DNA of 64,000 nucleotides. It comes from Alloalcanivorax mobilis. Its GTDB lineage: Bacteria > Pseudomonadota > Gammaproteobacteria > Pseudomonadales > Alcanivoracaceae. Where the stretch lies: the NCBI RefSeq assembly GCF_002864685.1, contig NZ_NMQZ01000003.1:156877-220876 (forward strand). The letters run 5' to 3'. The notes beneath the pieces were generated by a model. That model saw nothing but the letters and a program-made list of their open reading frames with translations. It searched no databases and was not told the DNA's origin. The first letter of the stretch is position 1; each line of letters begins with the position of its first letter. Position numbers and translations under genes: made by a program. Below, one piece after another: positions 18,935 through 27,793 of this stretch.

Positions 18935-20584
18935 ATGAATGTCGCGGAGGACCGGATTCAACAAAGCCGTCGTGGCCAGCGGGCGCCGCGCCACGGGAGC
19001 GCTGAACCCGACCACGAGATTTTGATCATCGGCGCCGGCTTCGCCGGAATGGGCGCGGCCATCGAGCTTCTCAGCCGCGGCATGAAATCCTTATCGATCA
19101 TCGAGCGTGCCGCCGACGTCGGCGGCACCTGGCGCGACAACCGCTACCCCGGCGTGGCGGTGGACATCACTTCTTTCGTCTACTCTTTTTCCTTCGAGCA
19201 GAATCCGAACTGGTCGCGGGTCTTCGCCCCGGGCGACGAGCTGCAGAACTACGCCCGCCGCGTGGCCAGCAAATACGGCCTCTATCCCTACATACGCTTC
19301 GGCGTCAGCGTGGACCGGGCCGAGTTCGACGAAGACGCCCACTTGTGGCGGGTGACAACCGACAAGGGGCTGGTCACCGCCCGCCATCTGGTGTCCGCCA
19401 CCGGCGGATTGATCTCGCCCAAGCTGCCGGATATCGACGGTGTCGAGGATTTTCAGGGCGAGCGCATGCACACCGCGCGCTGGGACTACAATGTGGATCT
19501 CACCGGCAAGCGCGTGGCGGTGATCGGCACCGGCGCCACGGCGGTGCAGCTCATTCCCGAGATCGCCCCGAAGGTGGCGCACCTTGATGTCTATCAGCGC
19601 ACGCCCATCTGGGTCCTCAAGAAACCGGACGCCCGCCTGCCCGGCTGGCTGCGCACCGTGTTCCGCTGGTCGGGGCTGGCCCAGCAGGGGGTGCGCGCCA
19701 CCACCGATGCCCTGACCGAATCCTTGATGATCATCGCGGCGGTATACTACCGGCACATGCCCTGGCTGGTACGTTGGGCCGAGCACGCCGGCGTGAACAA
19801 CATGCGCGAGCAGTTGCCGGACAACCCGGAGCTGTGGGACAAGTTAACGCCCCAATACGGTTTCGGCTGCAAGCGGCCCACCTTCTCCAACGAGTACTTC
19901 GCCACTTTCGCCAGGGATAACGTCGATCTGGTCACCACGCCCATCCGGCGCATCACGGCCGGGGGCATCGAGACCTCCGACGGCGCCGAGCGCGAGATCG
20001 ACGTGCTGATCCTGGCGACTGGCTACAAGGTTTTCGAGAAGGGCAACCTGCCGTCCTACGAAGTCGCGGGACGTAACGGCACGGATCTGGGCGAGTTCTG
20101 GGAAGAAAACCGGTACCAGGCCTACGAGGGTCTCACGGTGCCCGGCTACCCCAACTTCTACATCATGCTGGGACCGTACGCGCTGATCGGTTCGTCCTAT
20201 TTCAAAATGGTCGAGGGCAACGCGATTCACGTGGTGCGCTGTATCGAGGCCGCCCACGAGCGTGACGCGACCTGCGTGGAGATCCGCCAGGACGTGCACG
20301 ATCGCTACTTCCAGAACATCCAGAAGCGCCAGCAGGGGACCGTGTTCCTGAACCACAACTGCGCGACCTCGAACAGCTATTACTTCGACCGCCACGGCGA
20401 CGCGCCCATGCTGCGACCGTCTACCTCTTTCGAGATGCTTTGGAGAGCGAAGCACCTGCCCATGGCTCATTACCATTTCAAAAAGGCCTATCCGGCAGGA
20501 TGGCTATCAGGTGACTCAAGGCTGACGTCCAGCAGCAGGCGTTTTTCCGGTGATGATCCCGTTGCGGAGGCTACTCGCCGATGA
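18935..20584 (+). CDS. Flavin-dependent monooxygenase, Baeyer-Villiger type (BVMO 1)
   Basis: 549 aa. FAD-binding IIGAGFAGMG (31-40), the BVMO fingerprint F173-x-G175-x3-H179-x3-W183, and NADPH-binding VIGTGATAVQ (197-206) are all present. GGTWRDNRYPGVAVD (63-77) is typical of the class. Such enzymes insert one oxygen beside a ketone, giving an ester or lactone. The first ~25 residues are a basic extension and the last ~45 a Ser/Arg-rich tail. The stop overlaps the next start (ATGA). Confidence 0.92.
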   Translation: MNVAEDRIQQSRRGQRAPRHGSAEPDHEILIIGAGFAGMGAAIELLSRGMKSLSIIERAADVGGTWRDNRYPGVAVDITSFVYSFSFEQNPNWSRVFAPGDELQNYARRVASKYGLYPYIRFGVSVDRAEFDEDAHLWRVTTDKGLVTARHLVSATGGLISPKLPDIDGVEDFQGERMHTARWDYNVDLTGKRVAVIGTGATAVQLIPEIAPKVAHLDVYQRTPIWVLKKPDARLPGWLRTVFRWSGLAQQGVRATTDALTESLMIIAAVYYRHMPWLVRWAEHAGVNNMREQLPDNPELWDKLTPQYGFGCKRPTFSNEYFATFARDNVDLVTTPIRRITAGGIETSDGAEREIDVLILATGYKVFEKGNLPSYEVAGRNGTDLGEFWEENRYQAYEGLTVPGYPNFYIMLGPYALIGSSYFKMVEGNAIHVVRCIEAAHERDATCVEIRQDVHDRYFQNIQKRQQGTVFLNHNCATSNSYYFDRHGDAPMLRPSTSFEMLWRAKHLPMAHYHFKKAYPAGWLSGDSRLTSSSRRFSGDDPVAEATRR

Positions 20585-22086
20585 CCACTCATGAGGAAAC
20601 AACACCGGTGCTGGTCGGCGCCGGCCAGATCACCGCGCGCGAACCGGATCCCGAGCGCACCCCCATCGGTTTGGTCGCCGAGGCTGCACGGGCCGCGGCC
20701 GCGGACTGCGGTGTGACCGGGGTGCTGGGTCAGATCCAGTCGTTAACGTGTCTCAACATATTGGCGCCGTCTTATTCCGATGCCCCGTCCACCCTGGCGC
20801 GGCACCTGGGCATCGACCCCGGCGAGCGCTTCTACACCCCGATAGGCGGGAACATGGGTCAATGGCTGGTCGGTTACTACGCCGATCGCATCGCCGCCGG
20901 CGGTCTCGATTGTATCTTGATCGCGGGCGGCGAGGCGCTGGCCACGCAGATGCGCGGCAAGGGCGCCGGCCTGTCCGGAGTGCTGGACACCGCCACCGGC
21001 GAGGGCCCGCGACTGCTCGGCGATGACCGCGAGCCGACCAATTCGGCGGAACAACGCCACGGACTCAATCTGCCCATCCAGATTTATCCGTTGTTCGAGC
21101 AGGCGCTGCGGGGCCGCTACGGCCTTAACCCAGTCGAGCACCGACGAATGCTGGGCGAATTCTATGCCCGATTCAACGCCGTCGCGGTCGACAATCCGCG
21201 AGCTTGGCGCCGCGAACCTTTATCGGCGGCCGACATCGCCGAGCGCTCACCCAAAAATCGCATGGTCGGCGCGCCCTACACCAAGCACATGAACGCCCTC
21301 ATCGCGGTGGATCAGGCCGCCGCGCTGGTGATGATGTCGGCGGCCAAGGCCCGGCGGCTGGGCATCGAGCCTGAACGCTGGGTGTACCCCCTGGCCGCGG
21401 CAAACGGCCACGATCATTGGTTCGTCTCCCAGCGGGCGGATCTTTCCCGCTCGCCGGCGATCACCGCCTGCGGCGAGCGGCTGGCAGCGACCAGCGGACT
21501 CGGGATCGACGCGATCGATCACCTGGACCTGTACAGCTGTTTCCCCAGCGCTGTACAGATGGCGCGCGATGCGCTGGGTATCTCCGTGCATGATCCCCGG
21601 CCACTGACCGTCACGGGTGGCTTGGCTTACCATGGCGGGCCCGGCAACAACTATTGCACCCACGCCATCGCCGAGATCATGAACCGTATCCGCGCCGACC
21701 GAAGCACCACTGGATTGGTCAGCGGCGTGGGCTGGTACATGAGCAAGCATTCGCTGGGGCTCTACGGCGGAAGACCGCCCGTCGGCGGTTGGCGGCCGAT
21801 CGATCCGGCCGGGCTGCAAGCCGAGATCGACGCCGGCCCCGTCGTGGAACTGGTGGAGCAGGCGCAGGGCAAGGCCCGCATCGAGACCTACACTGTCATG
21901 CACGACCGCGCCGACCGCCCGGTCCAGGGTATTGTGCTGGGCCGCCTGAGCGATGGCCGGCGGTTTGTTGCCAACACTCCCACCGACACGGACCTGCTCA
22001 ATGCCATGACGAACGAGGAATTTCTCAATCGCACGGGCCGCGTGCACCACGATGGCAAACGCAACCTATTTACCCCGGAGGGGTGA
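20581..22086 (+). CDS. Thiolase-like protein with C-terminal OB-type domain, lacking the acylation cysteine
   Basis: 501 aa. Residues 1 to about 400 have the thiolase fold, and residues about 410-500 look like the extra OB-type domain of TLP1 thiolase-like proteins (VMHDRADRPVQGIVLGRL). At the position where active thiolases have NNNCSTG, this protein reads PIGGNMG (87-93), so the nucleophilic Cys is replaced by Gly90. The later AYHGGPGNNY block keeps a His. A classical thiolase reaction is therefore unlikely; retro-aldol or acyl-binding roles are possible. It overlaps BVMO 1 by 4 bp, so they share translation. Confidence 0.8.
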   Translation: MTTHEETTPVLVGAGQITAREPDPERTPIGLVAEAARAAAADCGVTGVLGQIQSLTCLNILAPSYSDAPSTLARHLGIDPGERFYTPIGGNMGQWLVGYYADRIAAGGLDCILIAGGEALATQMRGKGAGLSGVLDTATGEGPRLLGDDREPTNSAEQRHGLNLPIQIYPLFEQALRGRYGLNPVEHRRMLGEFYARFNAVAVDNPRAWRREPLSAADIAERSPKNRMVGAPYTKHMNALIAVDQAAALVMMSAAKARRLGIEPERWVYPLAAANGHDHWFVSQRADLSRSPAITACGERLAATSGLGIDAIDHLDLYSCFPSAVQMARDALGISVHDPRPLTVTGGLAYHGGPGNNYCTHAIAEIMNRIRADRSTTGLVSGVGWYMSKHSLGLYGGRPPVGGWRPIDPAGLQAEIDAGPVVELVEQAQGKARIETYTVMHDRADRPVQGIVLGRLSDGRRFVANTPTDTDLLNAMTNEEFLNRTGRVHHDGKRNLFTPEG

Positions 22087-22105
22087 GCGCAAGGAGGAGA
22101 CGATA

Positions 22106-23290
22106 ATGAGCATCGCGTCCGAAGCCCAGTTCGACCAAGCGCGCGTAGCCGAACGCATGCGTGACATTCGCGAGGCCACCCGCGTCGTGAGCGAAGGCTT
22201 TTCCCGGGAATACATGCGCGAATGCATCGATAATCACCGATTCCCTCAGGAGGCCTGGGAAGCGCTGGGCGAATATGGGCTGCTTGGCATCACCATTCCC
22301 GAGGACCTGGGGGGCTCGGGCGGCGGCCAGGTGGAACTAGTCGCGCTGATGGAAACGCTGGCCGAGGCCGGGCTGGTGCTGCCCATGCTGTTGCTCACTG
22401 GGTTTGCGCGAGTGCCGATCATCCGCAATGGCACACCCGGGCAAATAGAGCGGTTCGTCAAGCCGACAATCAGCGGGGCCGAGAAACTGTGCTTCGCAAT
22501 CACCGAGCCGGATGCCGGGACCAACAGCTTCGCGATGTCCACGCTGGCGACACCGGATGGTGACGGCTATCGGCTGACCGGGCGCAAGGTTTTTATTTCC
22601 GGTGCGGCGGACGCCGATCGAATGCTGGTCGTGGCCCGCACCCAAAAAGCCGGCGAAGTCAAACGACGCACCGAGGGTATGTCCTTGTTCGTGGTGGATA
22701 CCGACGCGCCCGGCGTGGAACTACAGCCCCTGAATATCGACGTCGGTTGGCCGGAGCGGCAATACCTGGTTTTTTTCGATGACGTCAAACTCGACGCGGG
22801 TCGCTTGATCGGCAACCCGGGACAGGGCCTGGCCGGAATGTTCGAGGCGCTGAATTCGGAGCGCCTGCTGGTCACCGCCATGTCCGTGGGCCTGGGCAAT
22901 TACGCTCTCAAAAAGGCAGTGGCCTACGCCAACGAACGCAAACCTTTCGGCACCCCCATCGGGGGTTATCAGGCTATACAGCACCGGCTGGCCGAGGCCA
23001 AGGCCGAATTGGAGGCAGCACGGCTGATGATGATCCACGCGGCTGCGACGTTCGACGCCGGTGGCGATGCCGGTTCTCATGCCAACATGGCGAAATTGCT
23101 GGGTTCTCGCGCGGCGGTCAAAGCCGTCGAGGCCGCCCTGCAGACCCACGGCGGCTACGGTTTCGACCGGGACTACGACATCATCACGCTATGGCCTTCG
23201 GCACGGTTAATGGAGGTTGCACCAATCAACAACGAAATGCTGCTCAACTACATCGGAGAACATGTCCTTGGCTTACCCAAATCCTACTGA
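22106..23290 (+). CDS. Acyl-CoA dehydrogenase
   Basis: 394 aa from ATG 22106, which has AAGGAGGAG upstream. FAD-dependent alpha,beta-dehydrogenation of an acyl-CoA is the family reaction. Seen: CFAITEPDAGTNSFAM (FAD/substrate loop), RKPFGTPIGGYQAIQHRLA in the C-terminal helical domain, and QTHGGYGFDRDY near the end. The terminal stretch MEVAPINNEMLLNYIGEHVLGL carries a Glu near the usual catalytic position. It follows the thiolase-like gene by 19 bp and overlaps the next hydrolase. Confidence 0.92.
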   Translation: MSIASEAQFDQARVAERMRDIREATRVVSEGFSREYMRECIDNHRFPQEAWEALGEYGLLGITIPEDLGGSGGGQVELVALMETLAEAGLVLPMLLLTGFARVPIIRNGTPGQIERFVKPTISGAEKLCFAITEPDAGTNSFAMSTLATPDGDGYRLTGRKVFISGAADADRMLVVARTQKAGEVKRRTEGMSLFVVDTDAPGVELQPLNIDVGWPERQYLVFFDDVKLDAGRLIGNPGQGLAGMFEALNSERLLVTAMSVGLGNYALKKAVAYANERKPFGTPIGGYQAIQHRLAEAKAELEAARLMMIHAAATFDAGGDAGSHANMAKLLGSRAAVKAVEAALQTHGGYGFDRDYDIITLWPSARLMEVAPINNEMLLNYIGEHVLGLPKSY

Positions 23291-24176
23291 GACGCGTGAC
23301 GTGATCGAGCGTGACGGATTCACTGCCCCGGACGGGCGGCAAATCGCGCTGTGGCGCTGGCCCGGATCGCGCGAACGCCCCACCCTGCATTGGGCCCATG
23401 CGACGGGCTTCCATAGCCAGGTTTACCGCTCGCTGCTCGACGAATTGGCTGACGATTGCAACGTGCTGGCCTGGGATATGCGGGGCCACGGGGCCAGCGC
23501 CGAGGCGGCCGATATTAAAACATTCCGCGGTTGGGAAACGTACTACGAAGACCTTGTCGCTTGGCTGGAAAGTCTGGATGAGCCTGTCTGGCTTGCCGGT
23601 CATTCGATCGGTGCCACGACCAGTATCATGGCCGCGGCCCGACGACCGGACAAGGTGCGGGGCTTGATCCTGGCGGAACCGGTGATCATGGATCCCTGGC
23701 AGGGCTGGCGATTGTGGTCGGCCAAGCTGCTACGCCAGTCACAGCGGTTTTCACTGGCCGCCGGAGCCGCACGTCGCCGCAGGGTGTTTGACTCGCGCGC
23801 CGCCGCACTGGAGAACTTTCGTGGCCGTGGTGGCTTCAGAACCTGGCCGGAAGCATGGCTGGAAAACTACGTTGAGCACGGCCTCGTGGCCCATGATGAT
23901 CGTTTTCGCTTGGCCTGTACGCCGGAATGGGAAAGCACCACCTTTGCCCATACCGAACACAACCCCTGGCCCGCCGTCCGACGATTGCGGTGTCCGATGG
24001 TCGTACTGGCCGCGGAACGCGCCTCAACCTTCTCGCCAAGGGCGCGCCGGCGCCTACATGCCTTGCTACCCTCCGCCGAGTTGAACGTTCTGGCTGGAAC
24101 AACCCATTTTCTGCCCATGGAGCGACCGGAAGTGGTGCGGGATGCAGTGCGACAAGCAATGCACGGTGATACCTAG
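23262..24176 (+). CDS. Alpha/beta hydrolase
   Basis: 304 aa from ATG 23262 (GGAG upstream), overlapping the end of the acyl-CoA dehydrogenase gene by 29 bp. Ser nucleophile elbow LAGHSIGATTS, the AWDMRGHGAS block near the oxyanion region, and a C-terminal His in THFLPMERPE give a full triad. Family members include esterases, lactonases and C-C hydrolases. In this run a lactone or enol-ester hydrolase is plausible. Substrate not known. Confidence 0.88.
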   Translation: MSLAYPNPTETRDVIERDGFTAPDGRQIALWRWPGSRERPTLHWAHATGFHSQVYRSLLDELADDCNVLAWDMRGHGASAEAADIKTFRGWETYYEDLVAWLESLDEPVWLAGHSIGATTSIMAAARRPDKVRGLILAEPVIMDPWQGWRLWSAKLLRQSQRFSLAAGAARRRRVFDSRAAALENFRGRGGFRTWPEAWLENYVEHGLVAHDDRFRLACTPEWESTTFAHTEHNPWPAVRRLRCPMVVLAAERASTFSPRARRRLHALLPSAELNVLAGTTHFLPMERPEVVRDAVRQAMHGDT

Positions 24177-24193
24177 AGGGTAAGGAGAAAAGC

Positions 24194-25375
24194 ATGAAAC
24201 ACACAGCGGTGATCAGCGGCGTCGGCATGGTGCCGTTCGCGAAACCCGGCGCCAGCGCGCCCTACTACCAGATGGGTGCCGAGGCGGCGCGTCAGGCCCT
24301 GGCCGATGCCGGACTGGACTACGCCAAGGTGGAGCAAGCCTACGTGGGCTATGTCTACGGCGATTCCACCTGCGGCCAGCGAGCGCTCTACCCAATCGGC
24401 ATGACCGGCATTCCCGTGGTCAACGTCAACAACAATTGTTCCACCGGCTCGACCGCCCTGTTCCTGGCGCGCCAGGCGGTGGAGTCCGGCGCCGCCGACT
24501 GCGTGATCGCCCTGGGCTTCGAGCAAATGAAGCCGGGAGCGCTGGGCAGCTACTACAACGACCGGCCGACCCCCTTCGAACCCTTTGACCGGATCTGCGA
24601 GGAGCTGGTGGGACAGCCCGAGGTGCCGCTGGCGATCCGCTATTTTGGCGGCGCGGGCATGGCGCACATGGACAAGTACGGCACCAAGGCGGAGACCTTC
24701 GCCAAAATACGCGCCAAGGCGAGCCGGCATGCCGCGCGCAACCCGGTGGCGCTGTTCCGCAAGGAAGTGACAGTGGAGGAAGTGATGGACTCCCCGGTGT
24801 TGATCGGCCCAATGACCCGCCTGATGGCCTGCCCGCCGACCTGCGGCGCGGCGGCGGCCATCGTCTGCTCCGAAGCCTTCGCCAGGGCCAACGCTCTCGA
24901 TCACCGAGTGCGCATCCTGGCGCAGGCGATGACCACCGACACACCGAGCACGTTCGAGGCGCGCAACATGATGCAACTGGTCGGCTATGACATGACGCGC
25001 GCCGCCGCCGATCAGGTTTACGAGGCCGCTGGCATCGGTCCGGAGGAGCTCGACGCCGTGGAACTGCACGACTGCTTCGCCACCAACGAGCTGCTGACTT
25101 ATGAAGCACTGCGGCTGGCGCCGGAAGGTGGCGGCGAGCAGATGGTCGAGGACGGCGACAACACCCACGGTGGGCGCGTGGTTACCAACCCCTCGGGCGG
25201 GCTGCTTTCCAAGGGTCATCCATTGGGCGCCACCGGGTTGGCGCAATGCACCGAGCTGGTCCAACAGCTGCGAGGACAGGCCGCGGACCGCCAGGTCGAA
25301 GGTGCGCGCATTGCGCTCCAACACAATCTCGGCCTGGGCGGCGCCTGCGTGGTGACGATGTACCAGGCCACCTGA
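24194..25375 (+). CDS. Thiolase, SCP-x/lipid-transfer type
   Basis: 393 aa. The catalytic set is intact: Cys82 in NNNCSTGS, His292 in HDCFATNE, His342 in GHPLGATG and a final Cys in GLGGACVV. The HDCF motif places it with SCP-x type thiolases, which cleave 3-ketoacyl-CoAs with branched or bulky chains. It heads a set thiolase, split hydratase, SDR, acyl-CoA dehydrogenase that amounts to a beta-oxidation cassette. RBS AAGGAG is 8 nt before the ATG. Confidence 0.92.
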   Translation: MKHTAVISGVGMVPFAKPGASAPYYQMGAEAARQALADAGLDYAKVEQAYVGYVYGDSTCGQRALYPIGMTGIPVVNVNNNCSTGSTALFLARQAVESGAADCVIALGFEQMKPGALGSYYNDRPTPFEPFDRICEELVGQPEVPLAIRYFGGAGMAHMDKYGTKAETFAKIRAKASRHAARNPVALFRKEVTVEEVMDSPVLIGPMTRLMACPPTCGAAAAIVCSEAFARANALDHRVRILAQAMTTDTPSTFEARNMMQLVGYDMTRAAADQVYEAAGIGPEELDAVELHDCFATNELLTYEALRLAPEGGGEQMVEDGDNTHGGRVVTNPSGGLLSKGHPLGATGLAQCTELVQQLRGQAADRQVEGARIALQHNLGLGGACVVTMYQAT

Positions 25376-25387
25376 AGAGGACGAACT

Positions 25388-25846
25388 ATGATCGACACTA
25401 AACACATCGGGCTGCGCCTGCCGACCGTCAGCTTCGAGGTCGAGAAGGGGCGGTTACGTTTTTTCGCCAAAGCCACCGGCGAAACGCGGCCCGAGTACCT
25501 CGACGAGTCTGCGGCCCGGGCAGCCGGCTACCGCAGCCTGCCGGCACCACCAACCTTTCTGATGGGCGCCGACCTCGATGCCGGCACCATGACCACGTTG
25601 CTCGAAACGCTGAACGTGCCGATCGGACGCATCCTGCACGGCGAGCAAAGCTTCACCTATCACGCGCCGGTATGTGCCGGCGACGTGCTCAGCGTCGAGT
25701 CAAAGATTAGCGACATCTACGGCAAGAAGAGCGGTGCGCTCGAATTCATCGTCAAGGATTCGCTGATCAAGGACGCGACTGGCGAGACCGTGCTCGAGGC
25801 ACGCAGCGTGATCGTCGTCCGCAACCCGCAGGAGAACGCAGCATGA
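25388..25846 (+). CDS. MaoC-like hydratase subunit, HadA-type half
   Basis: 152 aa hotdog protein like the N-terminal half of double-hotdog hydratases (FAS1 dehydratase/HadA type). It has YRSLPAPPTFLMGADL and LHGEQSFTYHAPVCAGDVL but lacks the catalytic Asp/His hydratase motif, which is carried by its neighbour. It overlaps that neighbour by 4 bp, so an obligate heterodimer with hydratase activity on 2-enoyl-CoAs is likely. Such split pairs are known from mycobacterial HadAB and from steroid side-chain breakdown (ChsH1-H2). Confidence 0.88.
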   Translation: MIDTKHIGLRLPTVSFEVEKGRLRFFAKATGETRPEYLDESAARAAGYRSLPAPPTFLMGADLDAGTMTTLLETLNVPIGRILHGEQSFTYHAPVCAGDVLSVESKISDIYGKKSGALEFIVKDSLIKDATGETVLEARSVIVVRNPQENAA

Positions 25847-26262
25847 ACGCCCCCACTCGTGACCAGGTCAAGGTCGGCGAAGCACTTCCGCCACTCGAGC
25901 TTCCGCCCATCACGCGCGCGACGCTGGCACTGTTCGCCGGCGCCTCGGGTGACCACAACCCGATCCACATTGACATCGACTTTGCCAAGGCCTCTGGCAT
26001 GCCGGACGTGTTCGCGCACGGCATGCTGCCGATGGCCTATTTGGGCCGCTTTCTGACCCAGTGGGCACCGCAGACCCGGCTGCGCCGGTTCTCGGTCCGC
26101 TTCGCCGCCATCACGCCAGTCGGCGCACGGCTGAGTTGCACCGGCAAGATCGTTGAAATCACCGAGGACGGCCACGAAACACTGGCCCGGCTCGAGATCG
26201 GCGTGGTCGATAAACAGGGGGAAGTCAAGCTCGCCGGCGACGCCCTGGTGGCGCTGGCCTGA
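25843..26262 (+). CDS. MaoC-like hydratase subunit, HadB-type half
   Basis: 139 aa. It contains the complete (R)-hydratase motif: FAGASGDHNPIHIDIDFAK with catalytic Asp and His, then FAHGMLPMAYLG. This is the catalytic half of a split enoyl-CoA hydratase; the partner is encoded just upstream with ATGA overlap. It would hydrate the product of the acyl-CoA dehydrogenase to a 3-hydroxyacyl-CoA for the SDR downstream. Confidence 0.9.
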   Translation: MNAPTRDQVKVGEALPPLELPPITRATLALFAGASGDHNPIHIDIDFAKASGMPDVFAHGMLPMAYLGRFLTQWAPQTRLRRFSVRFAAITPVGARLSCTGKIVEITEDGHETLARLEIGVVDKQGEVKLAGDALVALA

Positions 26263-26300
26263 AACACGTCCTTTCCATCACCAACAAAGCAGGACTGCGT

Positions 26301-27125
26301 ATGAAACTTCAAGATAAAGTGGCCATCGTCAGCGGCTCAGGGCGCGGGATAGGCCGGGAAATCGCCCTCAAACTCGCCGCCGAAGGCGCCAGCGTGGTAG
26401 TCAACGATCTTGATGCCGCCCCAGCGGAGGAAACGGTCGCGGCGATCAAGGACGCCGGCGGCAGGGCCGTGACCTGCATCGGCAGCGTGACACAGGAGGA
26501 TTTTGCCGAACGCTTTGTGAACACGGCAATCGAACAGCTGGGCGGTCTGGACATCATCGTCAACAACGCCGGCTACACCTGGGACAACGTGATTCAGAAA
26601 ATGAGCGATGAGCAGTGGCAGGCGATCATGGACGTGCACGCCACGGCGCCCTTTCGCATTCTGCGCGCGGCCTCCGAATACTTCCGCGTGCAGGCCAAGA
26701 AAGAAGCCGCCGAAGGGCGCGAGGTATTCCGTAAGGTGGTCAACATCGCCTCGATCGCCGGCACCGGCGGCAACGCCGGACAGGCCAACTATTCGGCCGC
26801 CAAGGCGGCGGTGATCGGCCTGACCAAGGCGATGTCCAAGGAATGGGGCCGGCTCAAGGTGAACGTCAACTGCGTGGCCTTCGGACTGATCAAAACGCGC
26901 CTCACAGAGGCGGAGGCTGGCTCCGATGCGAGCATCGACGTGGAAGGCCGCAAGATCAAGGTCGGCGTCAACCCCGATCTGCTCAAGACCATGGAGGCCA
27001 TGGTGCCGCTCGGTCGCGCCGGCACGCCGGCCGAGGCCGCCGGGGCCGTCTATCTGTTTTGCACTCCGGAGTCGAACTACATCAGCGGTCAGACGCTGCT
27101 CTGTGGCGGCGGGTTCTCAATGTGA
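26301..27125 (+). CDS. SDR family 3-hydroxyacyl-CoA dehydrogenase (FabG-like)
   Basis: 274 aa. SGSGRGIGREIALK (10-23) binds the cofactor, NNAGYTWDN is the fold motif, and Ser (NIASIAGTGGNAGQ), Tyr and Lys (ANYSAAKAA) form the catalytic set. The C-terminus GQTLLCGGGFSM is FabG-like. It fits between hydratase and thiolase steps and probably oxidises a 3-hydroxyacyl-CoA. It has a 38-bp gap from the hydratase gene and is followed closely by a broken acyl-CoA dehydrogenase. Confidence 0.9.
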   Translation: MKLQDKVAIVSGSGRGIGREIALKLAAEGASVVVNDLDAAPAEETVAAIKDAGGRAVTCIGSVTQEDFAERFVNTAIEQLGGLDIIVNNAGYTWDNVIQKMSDEQWQAIMDVHATAPFRILRAASEYFRVQAKKEAAEGREVFRKVVNIASIAGTGGNAGQANYSAAKAAVIGLTKAMSKEWGRLKVNVNCVAFGLIKTRLTEAEAGSDASIDVEGRKIKVGVNPDLLKTMEAMVPLGRAGTPAEAAGAVYLFCTPESNYISGQTLLCGGGFSM

Positions 27126-27129
27126 GGCC

Positions 27130-27703
<574 letters not shown>

Positions 27704-27793
27704 ATGCGATTCACGTCGCCGGACTTCCATCAGCCGGATGGCGATATCGCCCAGTCCCCGGGGGTGCCGCCGCCGAGCATTTCCAACAGCCCG

